Below are positions 55,000 to 64,000 of a DNA stretch of 64,000 bases, one piece after another; the first letter of the stretch is position 1, and each line of letters opens with the position of its first letter. The position numbers were made by a program, and so were the translations under genes. The notes beneath the pieces were generated by a model. It did not search any database, had not been told where the DNA came from, and saw nothing but the letters and a program-made list of their open reading frames with translations. Source of the DNA: Escarpia spicata (taxonomy: Eukaryota > Annelida > Polychaeta > Sabellida > Siboglinidae); contig CAXEFP010000001.1 in the NCBI GenBank assembly GCA_963995525.1, positions 1,144,201-1,208,200 of the forward strand. Reading direction: 5' to 3'.

Positions 55000-55818
55000 C
55001 ATCCTACACTCTCCAACTCCAACACAGCATGACTCCTCCATCCCACACTCTCCAACTTCAACATAACATGGCTTCTCCATCCTACACTCTCCAACTCCAA
55101 CATAGCATGGCTCCTCCATACTGCACTCTCCAACTCCAAAATAACATGGCTCCTCCATCCTACACTCTCCAACTCCAACATAACATGGTTCCTCCATCCT
55201 ACACTCTCCAACTCCAACACAGCATGACTCCTCCATCCCACACTCTCCAACTTCAACATAACATGGCTTATCCTTCCTACACTCTCCAACTCCAACATAG
55301 CATGGCTCCTCCAACCTACACTTTCCAAATCCAACATAACATGGCTCCTCCATCCTACACCACTATACTACTATCCTACTATACTACTATACTACTATCC
55401 TACTATACTACTATCCTACTATACTACTATACTACTATACTACTATCCTACTATACTACAATCCTACTATACTACTATCCTATTATACTACTATCCTACT
55501 ATACTACTATCCTACTATACTACTATCCTACTATACTACTATCCTACTATACTACTATACTATTATACTACTATACTACTATACACCAACATAGCATTGC
55601 TACTCCATACTGCACTCTCCAACTCCAACATAACATGGCTCCTCCATCCTACACACTCCAACTCCAACATAACATGGCTCCTCCATCCTACTATACTACT
55701 ATGCTACTATAATACTATACTCCTATGCTACTATACTAATATGCTACTACTATCCTACTACTATACTACTACTATACTACTATAATACTACTACACTAAT
55801 ATACTACTACTATACTAA
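55000..55818 (+). repeat. Module 24 (819 bp)
   Basis: It matches module 21 at +2270 bp with no difference noticed. Confidence 0.9.
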
Positions 55819-56653
55819 CATCCTACACTCTCCAAATCCAACACAGCATGACTCCTCCATCCCACACTCTCCAACTTCAACATAACATGGCTTCTCCATC
55901 CTACACTCTCCAACTCCAACATAGCATGGCTCCTCCATACTGCACTCTCCAACTCCAAAATAACATGGCTCCTCCATCCTACACACTCCAACTCCAACAT
56001 AACATGGTTCCTCCATCCTACACTCTCCAACTCCAACACAGCATGACTCCTCCATCCCACACTCTCCAACTTCAACATAACATGGCTTATCCTTCCTACA
56101 CTCTCCAACTCCAACATAGCATGGCTCCTCCAACCTACACTTTCCAAATCCAACATAACATGGCTCCTCCATCCTACACTACTATACTACTATCCTACTA
56201 TACTACTATACTACTATCCTACTATACTACTATCCTACTATACTACTATACTACTATACTACTATACTACTATACTACTATACTACCATACTAATATCAT
56301 ACTATACTACTATCCTACTATACTACTATCCTACTATACTACTATCCTACTATACTACTATACTACTATCCTACTATACTACTATCCTACTATCCTACTA
56401 TACTACTATCCTACTATACTACTATACTACTATCCTACTATACCACTATACTACTATACTACTATACTACTATACTACTATCCTACTATACTACTATACT
56501 ACTATCCTACTATACTATTATAATACTATACTATTATACTACTATAATACTATACTACTATGCTACTATACTACTATGCTACTACTATCCTACTACTATA
56601 CTACTACTATACTACTATAATACTACTACACTAATATACTACTACTATACTAA
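55819..56653 (+). repeat. Module 25 (835 bp, no linker)
   Basis: It matches modules 9 and 15, and starts the third copy of the six-module segment. Confidence 0.9.
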
Positions 56654-57845
56654 CATCCTACACTCTCCAACTCCAACACAGCATGACTCCTCCATCCCAC
56701 ACTCTCCTACTTCAACATAACATGGCTTCTCCATCCTACACTCTCCAACTCCAACATAGCATAGCTCCTCCATACTCCACTCTCCAACTCCAAAATAACA
56801 TGGCTCCTCCATCCTACACTCTCCAACTCCAACACAGCATGACTCCTCCATCCCACACTCTCCTACTTCAACATAACATGGCTTCTCCATCCTACACTCT
56901 CCAACTCCAACATAGCATGGCTCCTCCACACTGCACTCTCCAACTCCAAAATAACATAGCTCCTCCATCCTACACTCTCCAACTCCAACATAACATGGTT
57001 CCTCCATCCTACACTCTCCAACTCCAACACAGCATGACTCCTCCATCCCACACACTCCAACTTCAACATAACATGGCGTATCCTTCCTACACTCTCCAAC
57101 TCCAACATAGCATGGCTCCTCCAACCTACACTTTCCAAATCCAACATAACATGGCTCCTCCATCCTACACTACTATATTACTATCCTACTATACTACTAT
57201 ACTACTATCCTACTATACTACTATCCTACTATACTACTATACTACTATACTACTATACTACTCTCCTATTATCATACTATACTACTATCCTACTATACTA
57301 CTATCCTACTATACTACTATCCTACTATACTACTATCCTACTATACTACTATCCTACTATACTACTATCCTACTATACTACTATCCTACTATACTACTAT
57401 CCTACTATACTACTATCCTACTATACTACTATACTACTATCCTACTATACTACTATCCTACTATACTACTATCCTACTATACTACTATCCTATTATACTA
57501 CTATCATACTATACTACTATCCTACTATACTACTATCGTACTATACTACTATCCTACTATACTACTATACTACTATACTACTATAATACTATACTACTAT
57601 ACTACTATACACCAACATATTTTGCTCCTCCATACTGCACTCTCCAACTCCAACATAACATGGCTCCTCCATCCTACACACTCCAACTCCAACATAACAT
57701 GGCTCCTCCATCCTACTATACTACTATGCTACTATACTATTATACTACTATACTACTATAATACTATACTACTATGCTACTATACTACTATGCTACTACT
57801 ATACTACTATAATACTACTACACTAATATACTACTACTATACTAA
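56654..57845 (+). repeat. Module 26 (1192 bp, twelve 39-bp units)
   Basis: It matches modules 10 and 16, including the enlarged block and the short linker type. Confidence 0.9.
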
Positions 57846-58833
57846 CATCCTACACACTCCAACTCCAACACAGCATGACTCCTCCATCCCACACTCTCCA
57901 ACTTCAACATAACATGGCTTCTCCATCCTACACTCTCCAACTCCAACATAGCATGGCTCCTCCATACTGCACTCTCCAACTCCAAAATAACATGGCTCCT
58001 CCATCCTACACACTCCAACTCCAACACAGCATGACTCCTCCATCCCACACTCTCCAACTTCAACATAACATGGCTTATCCTTCCTACACTCTCCAACTCC
58101 AACATAGCATGGCTCCTCCAACCTACACTTTCCAAATCCAACATAACATGGCTCCTCCATTCTACACTACTATACTACTATCCTACTATACTACTATACT
58201 ACTATCCTACTATACTACCATCCTACTATACTACTATACTACTAAACTACTATACTACTATCCTACTATACTACTATCCTACTATCCTACTATCCTATTA
58301 TACTACTGTCCTACTATACTACTATCCTACTGTACTACTATCCTACTATACTACTATCCTACTATACTACTATCCTACTATACTACTATCCTACTATACT
58401 ACTATCCTACTATACTACTATACTACTATCCTACTATACTACTATCCTACTATACTACTATCCTACTATACTACTATCCTACTATACTACTATCCTACTA
58501 TACTACTATACTACTATCCTACTATACCACTATACTACTATACTACTATACTACTATACTACTATACTACTATACACCAACATAGCATTGCTCCTCCATA
58601 CTGCACTCTCCAACTCCAACATAACATGGCTCCTCCATCCTACACACTCCAACTCCAACATAACATGGCTCCTCCATCCTACTATAATACTATGCTACTA
58701 TACTATTATACTACTACACTACTATAATACTATACTACTATGCTACTATACTACTATGCTACTACTATCCTACTACTATACTACTACTATACTACTATAA
58801 TACTACTACACTAATATACTACTACTATACTAA
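57846..58833 (+). repeat. Module 27 (988 bp)
   Basis: It matches module 17 but is 55 bp shorter, equal to one 39-bp unit and two 8-bp units. Confidence 0.88.
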
Positions 58834-59228
58834 CATCCTACACTCTCCAACTCCAACACAGCATGACTCCTCCATCCCACACTCTCCAACTCCAACATAA
58901 CATGGCTTCTCCATCCTACACTCTCCAACTCCAACATAGCATGGCTCCTCCATACTGCACTCTCCAACTCCAAAACATAGCATTGCTCCTCCATATTGCA
59001 CTCTCCAACTCCAACATAACATGGCTCCTCCATCCTACACACTCCAACTCCAACATAACATGACTCCTCCATCCTACTATACTACTATGCTACTATACTA
59101 TTATACTACTATACTACTATAATACTATACTACTATGCTACTATACTAATATGCTACTACTATCCTACTACTATACTACTACTATACTACTATAATACTA
59201 CTACACTAATATACTACTACTATACTAA
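58834..59228 (+). repeat. Module 28 (395 bp, short type)
   Basis: It matches module 18 with no difference noticed. Confidence 0.9.
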
Positions 59229-60229
59229 CATCCTACACTCTCCAAATCCAACACAGCATGACTCCTCCATCCCACACTCTCCAACTCCAACATAGCATGG
59301 CTCCTCCATACTGCACTCTCCAACTCCAAAATAACATGGCTCCTCCATCCTACACACTCCAACTCCAACATAACATGGTTCCTCCATCCTACACTCTCCA
59401 ACTCCAACACAGCATGACTCCTCCATCCCACACTCTCCAACTTCAACATAACATGGCTTATCCTTCCTACACTCTTCAACTCCAACATAGCATGGCTCCT
59501 CCAACCTACACTTTCCAAATCCAACATAACATGGCTCCTCCATCCTACACTACTATACTACTATCCTACTATACTACTATACTACTATCCTACTATACTA
59601 CTATCCTACTATACTACTATACTACTATACTACCATACTACTATCCTACTATACTACTATCCTATTATACTACTATCCTACTATACTACTATCCTACTAT
59701 ACTACTATCCTACTATACTACTATACTACTATCCTACTATACTACTATCCTACTATACTACTATCCTACTATACTACTATCCTACTATACTACTATCCTA
59801 CTATACTACTATGCTACTATACTATTATCCTACTATACTACTATACTACTATCCTACTATACCACTATACTACTATACTACTATACTACTATCCTACTAT
59901 ACTACTATACTACTATACTACTATACTACTATACTACTATACTACTATCCTACTATACTACTATACACCAACATAGCATTGCTCCTCCATACTGCACTCT
60001 CCAACTCCAACATAACATGGCTCCTCCATCCTACACACTCCAACTCCAACATAACATGGCTCCTCCATACTACTATACTACTATGCTACTATACTATTAT
60101 AATACTATACTACTATACTACTATACTACTATAATACTATACTACTATGCTACTATACTACTATGCTACTACTATCCTACTACTATACTACTATAAGACT
60201 ACTACACTAATATACTACTACTATACTAA
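59229..60229 (+). repeat. Module 29 (1001 bp)
   Basis: It matches modules 13 and 19, lacking one 39-bp unit and differing in 8-bp unit count (8 bp shorter than module 13). Confidence 0.9.
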
Positions 60230-60552
60230 CATCCTACACTCTCCAACTCCAACACAGCATGACTCCTCCATCCCACACTCTCCAACTTCAACATAACATG
60301 GCTTCTCCATCCTACACTCTCCAACTCCAACATAGCATGGCTCCTCCATCCTACACACTCCAACTCCAACATAACATGGCTCCTCCATCCTACTATACTA
60401 CTATGCTACTATACTATTATACTACTATACTACTATACTACTATAATACTATACTACTATGCTACTATACTACTATGCTACTACTATCCTACTACTATAC
60501 TACTACTATACTACTATAATACTACGACACTAATATACTACTACTATACTAA
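60230..60552 (+). repeat. Module 30 (323 bp, shortest type)
   Basis: It matches modules 20 and 23. Confidence 0.9.
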
Positions 60553-61320
60553 CATCCTACACTCTCCAACTCCAACACAGCATGACTCCTCCATCCCACA
60601 CTCTCCAACTTCAACATAACATGGCTTCTCCATCCTACACTCTCCAACTCCAACATAGCATGGCTCCTCCATACTGCACTCTCCAACTCCAAAATAACAT
60701 GGCTCCTCCATCCTACACTCTCCAACTCCAACATAACATGGTTCCTCCATCCTACACTCTCCAACTCCAACACAGCATGACTCCTCCATCCCACACTCTC
60801 CAACTTCAACATAACATGGCTTATCCTTCCTACACTCTCCAACTCCAACATAGCATGGCTCCTCCAACCTACACTTTCCAAATCCAACATAACATGGCTC
60901 CTCCATCCTACACCACTATACTACTATCCTACTATACTACTATACTACTATCCTACTATACTACAATCCTACTATACTACTATCCTATTATACTACTATC
61001 CTACTATACTACTATCCTACTATACTACTATCCTACTATACTACTATCCTACTATACTACTATACTATTATACTACTATACTACTATACACCAACATAGC
61101 ATTGCTACTCCATACTGCACTCTCCAACTCCAACATAACATGGCTCCTCCATCCTACACACTCCAACTCCAACATAACATGGCTCCTCCATCCTACTATA
61201 CTACTATGCTACTATACTATTATACTACTATAATACTATACTACTATGCTACTATACTACTATCCTACTACTATCCTACTACTATAATACTACTACACTA
61301 ATATACTACTACTATACTAA
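60553..61320 (+). repeat. Module 31 (768 bp)
   Basis: A relative of modules 21 and 24, 51 bp shorter, which can be five 8-bp units and one 11-bp tail step. Its tail carries CTATCCTACTACTATCC where others have CTATGCTACTACTATCC. Confidence 0.86.
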
Positions 61321-62835
61321 CATCCTACACTCTCCAACTCCAACACAGCATGACTCCTCCATCCCACACTCTCCAACTTCAACATAACATGGCTTCTCCA
61401 TCCTACACTCTCCAACTCCAACATAGCATGGCTCCTCCATACTGCACTCTCCAACTCCAAAATAACATGGCTCCTCCATCCTACACTCTCCAACTCCAAC
61501 ATAACATGGTTCCTCCATCCTACACTCTCCAACTCCAAAACAGCATGACTCCTCCATCCCACACTCTCCAACTTCAACATAACATGGCTTATCCTTCCTA
61601 CACTCTCCAACTCCAACATAGCATGGCTCCTCCAACCTACACTTTCCAAATCCAACATGACATGGCTCCTCCATCCTACACTACTATACTACTATCCTAC
61701 TATACTACTATACTACTATCATACTATACTACTATACTACTATCCTACTATACTACTATACTACTATACTACTATACTACTATCCTACTATACTACTATA
61801 CTACTATACTACTATACTACTATACTACTATCCTACTATCCTACTATCCTACTATACTACTATCCTACTATACTACTATCCTACTATACTACTATCCTAC
61901 TCTACTACTATCCTACTATCCTACTATCCTACTATACTACTATCCTACTATACTACTATACTACTATCCTACTATACTACTATCCTACTATACTACTATC
62001 CTACTATACTACTATCCTACTATACTACTATCCTACTATACTACTATCCTACTATACTACTATCCTACTATACTACTATCCTACTATACTACTATCCTAC
62101 TATACTACTATCCTACTATACTACTATCCTACTATATACTACTATCCTACTATACTACTATCCTACTATATACTACTATCCTACTATACTACTATACTAC
62201 TATACTACTATACTACTATACTACTATACTACTATACACCAACATAGCATTGCTCCTCCATACTGCACTCTCCAACTCCAACATAACATGGCTCCTCCAT
62301 CCTACACACTCCAACTCCAACATAGCATGGCTCCTCCAACCTACACTTTCCAAATCCAACATAACATGACTCCTCCATCCTACACTACTATACTACTATA
62401 CTACTATCCTACTATACTACTATGCTACTATCCTACTATACTACTATCCTACTATACTACTATAATACTATACTACTATACTACTATACTACTATACTAC
62501 TATACTACTATCCTACTATACTACTATACTACTATCCTACTATACTACTATCCTACTATACTACTATCCTAATATACTACTATACTACTATACTACTATC
62601 CTACTATACTACTATCCTACTATACTACTATCCTACTATACTACTATCCTACTATACTACTATCCTACTATACTACTATGCTACTATACTATTATATTAC
62701 TATACTACTATACTACTATAATACTATAATACTATAATACTATGCTACTATACTACTATGCTACTACTATCCTACTACTATACTACTACTATACTACTAT
62801 AATACTACTACAATAATATACTACTACTATACTAA
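61321..62835 (+). repeat. Module 32 (1515 bp, longest, two 8-bp tracts)
   Basis: The first 8-bp tract (61682-62235, 554 bp) is followed by a linker, two 39-bp units near 62320-62385 and a second 8-bp tract up to about 62700. The interruption CTACTATATACTACTATCC occurs twice near 62130-62175 and shifts the 8-bp phase. Changes include AACATGACATGGCTCC near 61652. Confidence 0.86.
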
Positions 62836-63757
62836 AATCCTACACTCTCCAACTCCAACACAGCATGACTCCTCCATCCCACACTCTCCAACTTCAACAT
62901 AACATGGCTTCTCCATCCTACACTCTCCAACTCCAACATAGCATGGCTCCTCCATACTGCACTCTCCAACTCCAAAATAACATGGCTCCTCCATCCTACA
63001 CTACTATACTACTATCCTACTATCCTACTATACTACTATCCTACTATACTACTATCCTACTATACTACTATACTACTATACTACTGTACTACTATACTAC
63101 TATACTGCTATACTACTATACTATTATACTACTATACACCAACATAGCATTGCTCCTCCATACTGCACTCTCCAACTCCAACATAACATGGTTCCTCCAT
63201 CCTACACTCTCCAACTCCAACACAGCATGACTCCTCCATCCCACACTCTCCAACTTCAACATAACATGGCTTATCCTTCCTACACTCTCCAACTCCAACA
63301 TAGCATGGCTCCTCCAACCTACACTTTCCAAATCCAACATAACATGGCTCCTCCATCCTACACTACTATACTACTATCCTACTATACTACTATCCTACTA
63401 TACTACTATCCTACTATACTACTATACTACTGTACTACTATACTACTGTACTATTATACTACTATACTACTATACTACTATACTACTATACACCAACATA
63501 GCATTGCTCCTCCATACTGCACTCTCCAACTCCAACATAACATGGCTCCTCCATCCTACACACTCCAACTCCAACATAACATGTCTCCTCCATCCTACTA
63601 TACTACTATGCTACTATACTATTATACTACTATACTACTATACTACTATAATACTATACTACTATGCTACTATACTACTATGCTACTACTATCCTACTAC
63701 TATACTACTACTATACTACTATAATACTACTACACTAATATACTACTACTATACTAA
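62836..63757 (+). repeat. Module 33 (922 bp, composite of two modules)
   Basis: A short block (three units), an 8-bp tract and a linker start at 63136, but this linker runs into further 39-bp units of the main block series, a second 8-bp tract and a second linker at 63490 before the tail. It looks like a fusion of two modules with loss of the tail between them. It starts ACTAAAATCC where others have ACTAACATCC. Confidence 0.85.
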
Positions 63758-64000
63758 CATCCTACACTCTCCAACTCCAACACAGCATGACTCCTCCATC
63801 CCACACTCTCCAACTTCAACATAACATGGCTTCTCCATCCTACACTCTCCAACTCCAACATAGCATGGCTCCTCCATACTGCACTCTCCAACTCCAAAAT
63901 AACATGGCTCCTCCATCCTACACTCTCCAACTCCAACATAACATGGTTCCTCCATCCTACACTCTCCAACTCCAACACAGCATGACTCCTCCATCCCACA
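63758..64000 (+). repeat. Module 34, cut by the window end
   Basis: The first six 39-bp units of a module in the usual order, with no sign that the array is ending. Confidence 0.9.

Larger units (their letters stand above)
51318..55818 (+). repeat. Tandem duplication of a three-module segment (2231 and 2270 bp)
   Basis: Modules 19-21 (1089, 323, 819 bp) are repeated as modules 22-24 (1128, 323, 819 bp). The copies differ in length by one 39-bp unit in the first module. The first half overlaps the end of the second six-module segment. Confidence 0.9.
55819..60552 (+). repeat. Six-module segment, copy 3 (4734 bp)
   Basis: Modules 25-30 with lengths 835, 1192, 988, 395, 1001 and 323 bp. It resembles copy 2 in its final 323-bp module and is separated from copy 2 by modules 21-24. 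Confidence 0.88.
35739..64000 (+). repeat. Composite satellite array 2: modules of 39-bp and 8-bp repeats
   Basis: Everything from here to the window end is built from four parts in fixed order: a 39-bp-unit block beginning CATCCTACACTCTCC; an 8-bp-unit tract (ACTACTAT and CCTACTAT); a linker starting ACACCAACATAGCATTG; and a degenerate TAC/TAT tail ending TACTACTATACTAACATCC. I place 33 complete modules of 323 to 1515 bp and a partial one at each end. The 39-bp units read CTCCTCCATCCTACACTCTC followed by CAACTCCAACATAACATGG with small changes. The plus strand contains very little G, and CpG is nearly absent. The array continues beyond the window. No gene, RNA or transposon was seen. Confidence 0.96.

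Noticed and set aside
35935..63757. CRISPR-like pattern of repeats separated by variable sequence
   Set aside because: The 39-bp units are directly tandem, without spacers, and the stretches between blocks are themselves repeats. The context is not prokaryotic.
35964..63824. Many plus- and minus-strand open frames of 62 to 409 codons in array 2
   Set aside because: They follow from unit lengths divisible by three codons and the lack of stops in the repeats. Three frames are open at once over the 39-bp blocks, variation is not biased to third positions, and no regulatory or splice signals are visible.
1..64000. Telomere repeats (TTAGGG or related)
   Set aside because: No tandem run was seen. 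TTAGGATCC in array 1 is part of the monomer.

Overview
This 64-kb window appears to contain no conventional gene. It holds two unrelated tandem-repeat (satellite) arrays that abut directly. No rRNA, tRNA, transposon, CRISPR array or single-copy sequence was found by reading. Kilobase-scale higher-order repeats and the absence of gene-dense sequence point to a eukaryotic nuclear genome, probably a long-read assembly of heterochromatin (centromeric, pericentromeric or subtelomeric). I do not recognise the species. I did not recognise either repeat family, and no database could be searched.

Array 1 (1-35738) is a head-to-tail satellite with a monomer of about 326 bp (range 325-336), roughly 109 monomers in one orientation. 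One monomer that I counted (978-1303) is 36.8% GC and has 11 CpGs, about the number expected by chance, so CpG is not depleted. The monomers form several local higher-order repeats (HORs): a 1638-bp pentamer repeated three times (1-4914, with almost no differences); a ten-monomer segment and its twelve-monomer copy (5440 to about 12660); a 1312-bp tetramer repeated twice (about 11980-14600); a 661-bp dimer repeated twice (19261-20582); and a 1645-bp pentamer repeated nearly four times (28201 to about 34645). Hybrid monomers and whole-monomer gains and losses show repeated unequal exchange.

Array 2 (35739 to the window end) is a composite minisatellite. Its module has four parts in fixed order: a block of 39-bp units; a tract of 8-bp units (ACTACTAT or CCTACTAT); a linker with two to three diverged 39-bp units; and a degenerate TAC/TAT tail. 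I place 33 complete modules and one partial module at each end. Modules are themselves amplified in groups: 1398 bp twice, about 2250 bp twice, and a six-module segment of about 4.8 kb three times. Length differences between related modules break down into steps of 39, 8 and 11 bp. The plus strand is nearly free of G inside the 8-bp tracts and the array is almost free of CpG, in sharp contrast to array 1.

Open reading frames up to 409 codons occur in array 2, and short ones (61-104 codons) in array 1. In array 2 they follow from arithmetic: 39 bp is 13 codons, three 8-bp units are 8 codons, and neither contains an in-frame stop on the plus strand. I do not annotate them as genes. The points most worth following up are the array-to-array junction at 35738/35739, the nested amplification history of both arrays, and the abrupt change in base composition and CpG density.
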